DNA of 64,000 nt. It comes from Hydractinia symbiolongicarpus (taxonomy: Eukaryota; Cnidaria; Hydrozoa; Anthoathecata; Hydractiniidae). Position numbers and translations under genes: made by a program. Below are positions 33,304-41,780 of the stretch, in pieces. The notes beneath the pieces are model-generated. The model was not told the origin of the DNA, did not search any database, and saw only the letters and a list, made by a program, of their open reading frames with translations. Every line of letters begins with the position of its first letter. Within the stretch, counting starts at the first letter, position 1. Where the stretch lies: assembly GCF_029227915.1 (NCBI RefSeq), contig NC_079875.1, positions 19,337,001 through 19,401,000 of the forward strand, given 5' to 3'.

Positions 33304-34638
33304 TTAATTTATTAAAGCTTCCAATGTTGCTTGCTTTAAACTTTTTCTGTTCAAATCGGATAATCGCAGATATTTACATTGTCTCAGCGAGCGGAAATCT
33401 TGAAATGTCATCTTTGTATTTGAATTGTAGGCAGGACACAAACGCCCTTCATCATATAAATCCAGTGAATTGTCAAGCGTCTTGTCTTTAACCAAATCCT
33501 AAAAGTATAAAATATAAGACGCTTATATAAAGCTTAAATAAAATTGTCACTCTTTGGCTACTGCATTATCGAAAGCCTAAAATATCAAACTAAATCACAG
33601 TGCGAATCACTAACTGACCTCAATCGCTTCACCACGTTTTATTCTATTTTGAATTATTTTCTTTAACAGAAAAGCTCTTCCAGTTTCATCCATAGTGTGT
33701 CGCCTTTCTTTGTGCGATTCCGTATATTTCGCTTTTTGCTCCTCATGTCTTCGTACGTAGTTGCCACGATTTCGAGTGTGCCTTGCTAACTCCTGACGTT
33801 CTAGCGGTGTCAGTACACTTTGCCTATCAACCATGGTTGCACTTGCTTTTGCTGTTTTATCAATATTTTCCAAAACACTTGGGGCGCGGTGTTGAGATAA
33901 GTTATAAGTGGACGAGTTAAGGAAGTTTGATGGAATGTTGTCTTTTGAGAAAATATCTCCTGAGGGTTCGTTCGATTTACTAGTTTGAAGAGGGTAATCC
34001 GATTTCGGTATGTTGAGAACAGTTCTACCTTGCTTTAAACGAGATAAACTTGTTGTAGTTTTCCAGGATGGTTGATCACAATCAACAGAGCTTTTCCGAT
34101 TGGTCAATTCATTTGATGAAGGCGAGAGGTTACTGTTATAGAGAACGTTGTGATAATTCGCGTACGAATTTTGCATGTAAAACGGAATAACTTCTTGGCT
34201 ATCGGAAACACAAACGGATGATCTTCTAGCATTCCTTGTTTTTAATATGTTTCTTTTGTTACATTGATAAGTTGAAGCATTTGGCGAATTACAATACACT
34301 ACCTCGCCCGAATTCAAATCTAATGAAATCCGGTTTGTGGACGGTTTTGCAAAACTTTCCGCTCTCGATGCATCGCTGTCATAGACACGGTGAAGATAAA
34401 TTTGATTGTCCTTTCTTTCGCAGTGGCGCTTCTCCTTCTCCTTTTCTAATTGATGCAAAACTTTATGCAATTCTTTTTCTTGCTTGCGCATTTTTAAAGC
34501 CTGAGCTTGCGCACAGCTTTCAAGACCCAACGACAACCGACGAAATTTAAATTTTTCGGCTTTGTTTGAAGCATAGCAGCCATGAAAGTTACCTTCAGAT
34601 ATGCTGACGACTTTTTTCAATGCAGCATTGGCAACCAT
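33304..34638 (-). CDS. Two-exon coiled-coil protein of unknown function
   Basis: Exons 34638-33619 and 33498-33304 join in phase 0 (GAG | GATTTG) across a 120-bp intron with donor GTCAGT and acceptor TATACTTTTAG. The product is about 404 residues with no frameshift, which argues for a real host gene. It begins MVANAALKKVVSISEG. A charged coiled-coil-like stretch rich in Lys/Glu lies at residues 48-75 (KMRKQEKELHKVLHQLEKEK), a Ser/Asn-rich middle is likely disordered, and a basic segment lies near 275-340 (RQELARHTRNRG, LKKIIQNRIKRGEAIE). The second exon ends DLNRKSLKQATLEALIN. I do not recognise the family. The start ATG (34638-34636) lies inside an 11-bp-arm inverted repeat at 34633-34663. 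Confidence 0.65.
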
Positions 34639-34663
34639 TGTTTAAAAGCTTCAAACAATGGTT
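34633..34663. repeat. Palindrome spanning the start codon of the coiled-coil gene
   Basis: AACCATTGTTT (34633-34643) pairs with AAACAATGGTT (34653-34663) around a 9-bp loop AAAAGCTTC. On the minus strand both arms contain ATGG or its complement, and one arm contains the initiator codon of the gene. Confidence 0.7.
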
Positions 34664-35499
34664 TTCATTATTTCTAAAAGTTGGCGGTGCAAATGCTGTT
34701 GGTGATTGCAACGAGCGTCATTGTCTCCTACAAAGAAGCCTACATAGTGCAAAATTTAAAAATATATTTTCACAGAGGTCATTGCACTGCAAAGTAAATT
34801 TCTGGAAGAAGCAGACTTGATTTTCCCCGCAATACGTATTTTTTTAAAAAAACAACTTGATTTTTGATCTATATTACTGGACAATACGTCCAGATTGATA
34901 GAAACGCTGTTTAGAGAATGGTCGAACAATTCCAGAGCTTATACAAATATCCTAAAAGAGTTAGTGTTCATTTAATCACAATTGTTTGATTTGATGTCAA
35001 GTTCTGGCTTAATGCCCACACTCAGTTATCTAGTCCTCAAACGAAAAGAGAAAAGTAATAACGATCTTTCGGTGGAAGTGGTAAGTACACAATGTTTAAA
35101 TTGATGACTGCAACCTCAAGAAATGATCCTTTTGAACGTGTACATCATATATAAGCTGAAGTTTCCTGAAAACTTTTTTTTACGCCTGCGAACTTTACGT
35201 ATTTTAGTCTGCTATTTTTCCCCGCTCTATATTATGGTTTCTAGGTTGCACTACCTTATTAAATAAAGGAAAAAAATTAAGGAAACGAGCTTATAAGAAA
35301 AAAAGAAAAAACATCTTTTTATATGTTTTTAACCAGAAAGTTTCCTATGGAAAATTTTTTTTTAAATTTTGTGTTTCAGCAAATAAGGTAGTCAAATGTG
35401 TCAACTTTTTCCATTTTGTAAAAAAATTAATTCTAGTTTCAGAAAATTTTCCTAAGGCAGTGACCGAGCAAGTAAAAAAAACTGCCAGACCTGCTTATT
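34664..35499. other. Upstream region of the coiled-coil gene, to the Polinton
   Basis: AT-rich sequence that should contain the minus-strand promoter and 5' UTR. No convincing TATA box, splice site or other element could be assigned. The TTATT immediately before 35500 is the Polinton target-site duplication. Confidence 0.5.
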
Positions 35500-35747
35500 A
35501 GAGATAGAAAAATGTATGTTCTAGCACAATCGCGCACGCACATCGCACGCATGCGCACAGTCAAACCCAACAAGTCCCGATCATCCAAGACCTAGTGGGG
35601 TAAATCCCTAATATACCGTGCTTAGTCATGCATAACGGAGGTAAAGTCCCTATCATACAAAAATGAGTAAAAAAGAGTTCTAGCACACCTAGTAGGGGAA
35701 TTCCCTTATATAATGCTAATAATCAACGCATGCGCAGTAAAGAGGTG
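35500..35747 (+). repeat. Polinton left terminal inverted repeat
   Basis: This matches 51541-51297 in inverted orientation with roughly ten differences by eye. It contains GCGCACGCACATCGCACGC and ends inward with AACGCATGCGCAGTAAAGAG. Confidence 0.9.
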
Positions 35748-35799
35748 TAAAACGTCCACCCTTCAAGGTGAGAATACGTGGAAACGATGATAATAAGGA

Positions 35800-36142
35800 T
35801 GAGTCAGTTCAAGACCCAAGAGATGTGCAACAAAGCCGTTAGAACATGCCCTGGGCGCTAATGCATGTACTAGATCAATTCAAGACGCAGAAAATGTGCA
35901 ACAAGGCTGTAGGAAAGATGCCAGACATACTATGTTGGGTACCATACCATTCAAAGCCGGATGACATATGCGTCAGGGCTTTTAAGGATGATCCCAACAT
36001 ATTCTGGTTTATTCTGGATCAATTTAAAACGCAGGACATGTGCAACAAGGCCGTTGAATATCATGCCTGCTTGCTAAGGCTTGTGCCAAGCAAGTTCAAA
36101 ACACAGGACTTGCGCATCAACATGTGTCCAATATGTAGGTGA
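35800..36142 (+). pseudogene. Polinton protein with repeated QFKTQ-x-MCNKAV motif
   Basis: The motif D-Q-F-K-T-Q-(D/E/K)-M-C-N-K-A-V occurs near 35802, 35873 and 36018, with a shorter form (SKFKTQDLRINMC) near 36090. Spacing of 20-50 codons is usual for a helical repeat protein common in giant viruses and Polintons. Stop codons separate the first unit from the open frame 35846-36142, so the gene is partly decayed. The product is probably a passenger; the function is unknown. Confidence 0.5.
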
Positions 36143-36148
36143 AGTCCT

Positions 36149-36577
36149 TTGATGTTGTTGGAATGTATATATAAAATGGTACTCTGTTACTGGTGCTCTG
36201 TAGAACTATGCGACAAAATAGGCGTTAGGCGCCCCATGAGATACAACCCTCCACAGGTGAGTACAAAACATACGACGAAATCTGGATTTTTTCATATCAA
36301 AGAAAACATGGCTGCTCATATTAGCGATGGTTGTGAGTACGTGTACGAGGGCTATTTTTATGGAGATGCGTGCTGCTTGGCTTACGTGGAAGAGCGAAAG
36401 GTGTATGATAGTGCGTACAAATCGTCGCTGTGGCTGTTGAAAAGGCGCTACAAAGGAAGGCCCGCTCCAGACTGGAGACGCCTCGGAAGATTTGGGGGTG
36501 ACTTGACGCAGAAGGAATTTTGGGGTTGGTTTGAAACCAAGGTTATCCTACAACCTTGTTGTGGGATAAAAAAATAG
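36149..36577 (+). CDS. Hypothetical Polinton protein
   Basis: An open frame of 142 codons directly follows the QFKTQ-repeat gene and ends 10 bp before the next small gene, as expected in a compact element. It is rich in Tyr, Cys and Lys, with YVYEGYFYGDACCLAYVEER and a basic segment LLKRRYKGRPAPDWRRLG. I recognise no domain. The first 30 codons may be non-coding; a later Met within HIKENMAAHISDG could be the true start. Confidence 0.45.
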   Translation: MMLLECIYKMVLCYWCSVELCDKIGVRRPMRYNPPQVSTKHTTKSGFFHIKENMAAHISDGCEYVYEGYFYGDACCLAYVEERKVYDSAYKSSLWLLKRRYKGRPAPDWRRLGRFGGDLTQKEFWGWFETKVILQPCCGIKK

Positions 36578-36587
36578 TACTAATAAA

Positions 36588-36773
36588 ATGTGCATCAACT
36601 GTCAGCGAAAATTTGATATATTTGGAAGTGCAGTAGTCATGACCTTTATAGCCGGTATTGGTCTCTCCCTGCCACTAATGGCGTTGGCCCAGGTACAAGA
36701 ATCAGAGAAGGAGAAGGATAATGAACGGAGGATTCAAGACCTAGAGGATCGTCTTGATGCCCTAGAATCATAA
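36588..36773 (+). CDS. Small membrane protein of the Polinton
   Basis: This 61-codon frame has Cys residues near its start (MCINCQRKF), one hydrophobic helix (SAVVMTFIAGIGLSLPLMAL), and a charged heptad-like tail (RRIQDLEDRLDALES). That is the layout of a membrane-anchored coiled-coil protein. Small membrane proteins of this type are common in Polintons; the role is unknown. Confidence 0.5.
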   Translation: MCINCQRKFDIFGSAVVMTFIAGIGLSLPLMALAQVQESEKEKDNERRIQDLEDRLDALES

Positions 36774-36946
36774 GATAAATGGAACAATGTAAGGACTGTA
36801 AAAGGGTACGACAGATGTACCTGCGGACGAAGGCTCATAATAAAGGCTAAAATATTGTGTTGGTACTGCTACTAGGAATATATCACGTATAACGGGGGTA
36901 GCTGTGTATGTAATCATCGGAGCCTGTTTGAATTACAATAAAGAAG

Positions 36947-37523
36947 ATGCTACAATTTGAGAATGAGCTTGTCAACCCTAAACTATTCTACTCATTTGCT
37001 GCTACCTTTACGGACATCAATGATATCAATGTGGACTATCTGTCAGTATCAGATCCCATCCCTGCCAATGGAGGTAAAGATAATTGGTACATTATAGGCT
37101 ACCATACACGAGACCTCGTAGTGGCCTTGAGAGTAAAAACACCAAATATGGTCCCCGCATGGGGTCACCCGGTACAACGCCAATGCGGTACCGGCGATGA
37201 GTCTTAATTTTGAAGAGTACCCCGACTGGGTTGCGAAGTATCGTCAAATCTGGTCCAAAATCGAAGAGTTGATTTCTGAGCAATTGACGACGGAGCCGGT
37301 GAAAAAGGACCGTTGCGTGAACGCTAAACTCAGATACTACAAGGATTCAATCACAACTAAATTCCATGGTATGCCGGTACCCCATGATGAGCCCTGCCAA
37401 GTCAGTGCCATCCTAGCTATTTCATTCGTGTATATGCAAGGTAAAAACTACTACCCTCAGGTACATGTTGTGGAATGTCGATATAAGGACTTCAAGAAAG
37501 AATGGATGCTGAGTGAGGATTAA
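36947..37523 (+). pseudogene. Conserved Polinton hypothetical protein, frameshifted
   Basis: Two overlapping frames (36947-37207 and 37197-37523) are parts of one gene. The first has NPKLFYSFAATFTDINDINV and WYIIGYHTRDLVVALRVKTP. The second starts within SLNFEEYPDWVAKYRQIW and continues with TNFHG-like TKFHGMPVPHDEPC and QGKNYYPQVHVVEC. Before the second frame's first Met, its upstream frame already reads as a sensible linker, so a small indel near 37150-37170 broke the gene. I recognise this as a conserved protein of animal Polintons. It may be structural, but I cannot name it. Confidence 0.6.
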
Positions 37524-37744
37524 AAAAAAAAATACATTTTATAGGCCAACGACACCTATAAAATATACAAAATTAAAGCTTATACTCAGGTGGAAACTCT
37601 AGGTAACGCTTGCATACTGCACAGACTGAAGTTTTTTTAAAACGTCGTTTCTTCCCTCTTCCCGGCCTTTCGCAACTAGCTAGGCACGCTCCTGTTCATT
37701 GATTGCGTTAACAATCTGTTTAACAGGTTAACGTATCTGTTCCT
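37524..37744. other. Intergenic spacer between convergent Polinton genes
   Basis: A short spacer starting with a run of A (about 37523-37531). Plus- and minus-strand genes converge here. No hairpin or other terminator was established. Confidence 0.4.
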
Positions 37745-38250
37745 TTAAGAGCATATACTTTTATGTTCCCGTGTAATGAGGATGAACTCATAGTCGCTGA
37801 TGACTCCATTCTCAATTGCTTTTGAGATTAAATGGATTATAGAGTTCAGCTTCGTCTCCGCGAGTATCCTTATAGTCTTATGTTTTTTAGATTTCACACC
37901 CAGCCTCTTCCCGGCGTTCCGCAGACCAGCCTGACCGATTCCGACGGCGATCGTGACCCCCCCCCCCCCATGGCTATACATAGGGGAGCTCCCAAACCCG
38001 TTGCTAACGCCCCGATCCCAATGCCCGATGTGATAATGCTGATACTCAGCAGTCCATGGTCACAATAGCTCACCCAGGTCCCATGCATCTTAAACTTCTT
38101 TGCGAGTCTGTTCCGCTCTTTAATTTCATCCCGCAGATACTTTTCAATCTCTCCTATCTTCCCAAATCTATACTTTTGGCTTTCGTGGGTAGTACCGTCC
38201 TCCGCAGGTGCACTCAGTAAATTCGGGTACAGCTTAGCTATATCGCTCAT
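37745..38250 (-). pseudogene. Polinton conserved protein with glycine-rich hydrophobic segment, frameshifted
   Basis: Frames 38250-37894 and 37981-37745 are the two halves of one gene, joined at a C13 run (37957-37969). The N-terminal half has MSDIAKLYP, GEIEKYLRDEIKERNRLAKK and a Gly/Ile/Ala-rich helix IITSGIGIGALATGLGAPL. The C-terminal half has KSKKHKTIRILAETKLNSI and DYEFILITREH. This architecture (helical N-terminus, two-part hydrophobic region, helical C-terminus) is very common in cnidarian Polintons. The break at a homopolymer could be a real slippage mutation or a sequencing error. Confidence 0.6.
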
Positions 38251-38387
38251 TTATTCTATCAGCAAATGCATTGTGAGGCCGGTGAACGAAACATTCTTCT
38301 CATGGTGATAGACGTCCGTTAACATGAACTCTAGTCGATCCGTCGAGCCCTTTAAAGGAAGGTATATCGGGGTATCAAAACTCCAGG

Positions 38388-38942
38388 TCAGCATATCCCC
38401 CGCCAGGCATTCAACTCTTTGGTGGTAAGCAGGGCCAGAATTTGGGACTTTTTACCATCAAGTAGGCAGTCGTCTTCATCAAAATGGGGGCAAACAAGTC
38501 TCAATCTTTGGTAAATATCAGTCCTGTAGTATGCATCATAATCACCCTTCATATAGTACTTTTTCGCGGGATCGTAGGGCAGACCCAGGAGCTCTTGCAA
38601 TGGTTTGTTAATCACCACCGAGTACCCGTCACTGACACGGAGCCTGCAGAGTCCATTTTTCAGGACAAACAGTTTAATCTTGTCCTCTGTCTGACTGTTA
38701 ACGATAGCCGCCAAATCCTCGATCTTGTAGAGACCGTTCAAGATCTCAATTCGAGTCACCCTCTGATCAGGCCCTATTTTACGTATTGTAAACTCGTTGT
38801 CGCTGTAAAGGTTCGGCCATACGGGTCGGATACTTATCGACTTCAGTTTTAAACAAAGATGAACGTGTATTCGTACAACCCCAAGGCAAAGTACAAACCA
38901 AACAGGGAAGAATGGCCACTTGGTATTACGAGCCTTGAGCAC
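38388..38942 (-). CDS. Polinton protein, possible minor structural protein
   Basis: An open frame of 184 codons, minus strand. The first 30 or so residues are hydrophobic (FFPVWFVLCLGVVRIHV) and overlap the divergent gene at 38859, so the true start is probably an internal codon near 38850. The body has ILNGLYKIEDLAAIVNSQT, GYSVVINKPLQELLGLP and RLVCPHFDEDDCLLDGKKSQ. The 'PxGxYxIxDINxxI ... LxxLLGF' pattern occurs in a conserved Polinton protein usually placed near capsid genes. Role inferred from that resemblance only. Confidence 0.5.
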   Translation of the reverse strand: MLKARNTKWPFFPVWFVLCLGVVRIHVHLCLKLKSISIRPVWPNLYSDNEFTIRKIGPDQRVTRIEILNGLYKIEDLAAIVNSQTEDKIKLFVLKNGLCRLRVSDGYSVVINKPLQELLGLPYDPAKKYYMKGDYDAYYRTDIYQRLRLVCPHFDEDDCLLDGKKSQILALLTTKELNAWRGIC

Positions 38943-39610
38943 CAGGGCCTGTACGTGTCTACAGAATCACACATTTCTGTGGTATTCCCCGAGTTTAACA
39001 AGTATGCCATAAAAATCCCCACCAATTTGTTGAACGACCCTGTTAGAGTAGGTTGGACAGGTCTAGCGTTGGACTACTGGAATATCCAGGTAAATTTCGC
39101 TACCCATTGTGCAACCACTGCATTCGGCATCTCTGGTAAGACATGACGGGTTCCGTACCCCTTGTCAACTCCATCTTTAAATTTCACGTCTATTACAACA
39201 TGCGTTGTATTCTGGCAAGAATTAAGGTGGGTACCTTAATTCTTGGCAGAATACAACGCATGTATGACGTCGGTTTTCCTCAGTACAAAAATCCCTACTC
39301 AACATCCGCATATGCGCAAGGGTGTCGCGAAAACGGCGCAGATGCCAATGCTTTGTACAAGTTTAAAGCTGTCATGTCCTCATTGACAAATGGTGGATGG
39401 TGGCCCCAAGTTGATGGTGATTGGGATAAATTCATCATACCAGCAGATCAGGGTCGACGTCGGAAGGTCTGACCAAGATAAACGAGAGTATTCGCGTCTA
39501 TGTGATCGTGTTGCTTGGGTTGCAGGCAGGGGCCAAGGCATCCTTAATCGGGTCTAATGTTGACAACTACACAGCAAGGCAGATTCTGTTAGTGACGGCA
39601 TTACCCTCCA
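38859..39610 (+). pseudogene. Polinton gene (possibly structural), broken and rearranged by a palindrome
   Basis: Pieces of one gene appear in several frames: 38859-39146 (MNVYSYNPKAKYKPNREEW, KIPTNLLNDPVRVGWTGLAL), 39143-39472 (GFPQYKNPYSTSAYAQG, SLTNGGWWPQVDGDWDKFI), and a third frame to about 39600 (INESIRVYVIVLLGLQAGA, IGSNVDNYTARQI). A 31-bp-arm inverted duplication (39198-39263) interrupts the middle piece. The gene starts divergently from the one at 38942-38388. I cannot identify the fold; a capsid-type protein is a guess from position. Confidence 0.4.
39198..39263. repeat. Long palindrome in the Polinton (31-bp arms, 4-bp loop)
   Basis: Arms ACATGCGTTGTATTCTGGCA-onward (39198-39228) and the inverted copy (39233-39263) differ at a single position. 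The loop is GGGT. The right arm looks like a snap-back copy of the left. Confidence 0.9.
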
Positions 39611-39611
39611 T

Positions 39612-40031
39612 ATGACTAAAGCCCGACCTGGTTTCAGATGCTATGTATACCTGCTCCAAGATGCATGTAAACATTATCTCCCCTGTGCATCAAATGCCTT
39701 GATGTTAACAAGGCCTTGCGGGAACGTACAAAGTTTCCTCATCAAAGGCGGAGGGCTTACTGCAAAGAGTGTAAGGGAAGTCAGATTTGCCGTCACGAAA
39801 GACAGAGGAAACAATGCAGGGACTGTGGGGGAAGTCAGATTTGTAAACATGAAAGGCAGAGGTCTTGCTGCAAGGACTGTGGGGGAAGTCAGATTTGTAA
39901 ACGTGAAAGGAGAGCAGTCTATCAAAAAAGCTAGTCACTCATTGGCTGTCTCGTCAACTGCTCTGGCTACGGCATATCAAAGGCCCTTAAAAGATCGATT
40001 ATCCGCATTTTACTACTACAAGACCGAATAA
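39612..40031 (+). pseudogene. Cys/His tandem-repeat protein (EsV-1-7-like) of the Polinton
   Basis: The informative frame is 39716-39934 and not the longer overlapping one. It encodes three to four copies of an 18-residue unit with consensus G-S-Q-I-C-x-H-E-R-Q-R-x-x-C-x-D-C-G (units at about 39766, 39820 and 39874, 54 bp each). The regular Cys/His pattern resembles EsV-1-7-type zinc-binding repeats of large DNA viruses and algae. Stops flank the array, so it is a relic. The adjacent frame contains Gly/Arg/Val repeats that are by-products of the 54-bp periodicity. Confidence 0.55.
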
Positions 40032-40032
40032 G

Positions 40033-40419
40033 ATGCATCAGTTTGATCTACTGTACATGCCCCATGATCGATTGTATGGAAACACCTACAAGTATATTCT
40101 GACGGGGATTGACGTGGCCTCGAGATATAAAGTCGCTCGGCCTCTGCGTACCAAAAAGGCCAGCGAAGTTGCAGAGATGATTAAGGACATTTACAAAGCA
40201 GGACCTTTGCGATACCCTAAAACCTTCCAATGTGATAATGGTAGCGAGTTCAAATCAGATGTAACCAAGAGGCCAGAGGACAAGGGTGTGGAGATTAAGG
40301 GGGCTACTACAAAATATCACCATAGGTTCACGGCCTTTGTAGAGTCCTATAACAAGATACTTGCGGAAAAGGCTCTTCAAGCCCCAAGATGCGCAAGAGT
40401 TTGTCCCTGGGGAGACTAG
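40033..40419 (+). pseudogene. Polinton integrase catalytic core, C-terminally frameshifted
   Basis: The frame shows the retroviral-type integrase fold: D5 in HQFDLLYMP, D68 in FQCDNGSEF and E104 in FVESYNKIL. The second and third are separated by 35 residues, as in the DD35E class. A stretch between (DVASRYKVARPLRTKKASEV) is typical of Polinton integrases. The zinc-binding N-terminal region is not found in frame, and a shift near 40370 diverts the C-terminus. The enzyme would have inserted the Polinton with a short target duplication. As it stands it is not intact. Confidence 0.75.
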
Positions 40420-40885
40420 CAGTATATGGGTGAAAAACCTATATACCATAGTGAAAAGTCTAAACAATACAAAGACTGCCATGATTAGCATGAAGCCCAA
40501 CAGGGCGATGAAACTCCGATGATGTCCCGCTCGCAAAAAATCAGCAATATCCAGAGGAAAACCCTTACCTCACAAAGGTTTGTATCTCTATCTGCTACAA
40601 CCAGGAGAAGAGCACGATAATCAAAAGAGACGCGCAACTGATGCCTTTTGGAGTAGGTACACATATAGGTTGGATCGTATTGTAGCAGGCAGTCGCGTGC
40701 TGTGCTACCTAAAGGATGGGCCTAATCGTAGCCTCGTGTCAGAGGAACTCATGCAGGTACCAGAGGACGTTCAGGTACCACCGGAGCATGTGAAGGTTCA
40801 TCCTCCAACTCTTTACTCGGATCTCTTATATAATCTAAAGGATGTTGAGTGTAGAACAAGTAGTATCCATAGACGATGCCTTTGA
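40420..40885 (+). pseudogene. Integrase C-terminal (chromodomain-like) remnant
   Basis: After the break in the integrase core, other frames continue the gene. About 40420-40520 has NLYTIVKSLNNTKTAMISMK and PNRAMKL. 40580-40885 reads a basic, chromodomain-like segment: FWSRYTYRLDRIVAGSRVLC and YYLKDGP-like YLKDGPNRSLVSEELMQVP. At least two frame changes and a stop are needed to link these to the core. Confidence 0.5.
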
Positions 40886-40895
40886 TAACATTGGG

Positions 40896-41169
40896 TTAAT
40901 TTTCCAAATCAATATCGACCAGGCGTCTATCTGGTATCGGAAAGTTGAGTATATCGCCTATTGTTGTCAAGTCAGCCAAATCCGATAGCTTCAACTCCTT
41001 ATCTTTGATGACCTCGTAACAGAGTGCACTATACTTATTCCTGTTAACCGCAACGATATAGAGCCCTAGGTTTTTTATATCATCCTCCAGATCCTCGTCA
41101 ATCTCGCTCCTGGCAAATGTACCCCATGCTTTCCTCCCTGACCATCCCCTGTTTAAAAGCTCTTCGTCG
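40896..41169 (-). pseudogene. Truncated minus-strand Polinton gene without start
   Basis: An open frame with no ATG runs on the minus strand from about 41169 to the TAA at 40898-40896. It includes EELLNRGWSGRKAWGTFARS, NLGLYIVAVNRNKYSALCYE and LTTIGDILNFPIPDRRLVD. It meets a palindrome at its upstream end (41170-41201), so its 5' part was probably lost or rearranged there. The product is not recognised. Confidence 0.45.
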
Positions 41170-41201
41170 GTGGGGCAATAACCGACTCGTTATTGCCCTA
41201 C
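41170..41201. repeat. Palindrome in the Polinton (13-bp arms)
   Basis: GTGGGGCAATAAC and GTTATTGCCCTAC pair with one mismatch around a 6-bp loop. Confidence 0.8.
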
Positions 41202-41253
41202 CTGCCTGAAAAGTTTTAGGTATCGAGATGGAGAATACTACGAGGGGTTTGAA

Positions 41254-41338
41254 TACCTGTATTACAATGTTGTATCAATGCAGGGTCGGTGACTACCGAC
41301 CCTGCATTGATACAACATTGTAATTCAGGTACCTGAAT
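41254..41338. repeat. Long palindrome (37-bp arms) with a second, overlapping palindrome
   Basis: Arms 41254-41290 and 41295-41331 pair with one mismatch around the loop GACT. The right end overlaps the perfect 16-bp palindrome ATTCAGGTACCTGAAT (41323-41338). Confidence 0.9.
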
Positions 41339-41424
41339 ATTGTAATCCCTTGTACATTGTTGTTTTTGTACATAGGCTTCCATCTTTTAATATTTCAATA
41401 CCTCATATCTTGAAGCCAAACTGG

Positions 41425-41461
41425 TCAATAGAGGAGGGGTTTAGAGCCCCTCCTCTATTGA
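41425..41461. repeat. Palindrome in the Polinton (15-bp arms)
   Basis: TCAATAGAGGAGGGG and CCCCTCCTCTATTGA pair perfectly around a 7-bp loop (TTTAGAG). Confidence 0.9.
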
Positions 41462-41563
41462 GGCCTTTAATGCTATATGATATACATATCATTCCGCGAG
41501 CTCTAAGAGACGTTCATGCGTGTAGTGTTCACCAAGCATAAAATGTCTCACACGCTTGGAGTT

Positions 41564-41720
41564 TGTGGTTACCATATTTGTTTATATCTTCCCCAGTCCT
41601 CTAGCTGCTCTTATTATGTATTTATATTCTCGCACATGTTAGTTTAGATTTCGTTCTTTAAAAATATAGTCACGTTTTAAAATAAAGTTTTATTTGTATC
41701 CGAATTTATCTGGAAATTCA
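41564..41720 (+). repeat. BEL/Pao left LTR
   Basis: Starts TGTGGTTACC and ends GGAAATTCA, 157 bp. It contains AATAAAG near its 3' part (about 41681), a likely polyadenylation signal. The following TTGGAGCCCTCGGAGAG is the probable primer-binding region; the tRNA could not be assigned. Confidence 0.92.
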
Positions 41721-41780
41721 TTGGAGCCCTCGGAGAGATACTTTGCTTATGTATCTATGGTTTTATTTAGTGGTTTTTAG

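Noticed and set aside
39612..40031. 139-codon plus-strand ORF as a gene
   Set aside because: Its Gly/Arg/Val repeats are a frame-shifted reading of the 54-bp Cys/His array; the meaningful frame is 39716-39934.
41350..41541. 63-codon ORF between the palindromes and the BEL element
   Set aside because: It runs through a palindrome (41425-41461) and has no recognisable features; probably non-coding Polinton remnant.
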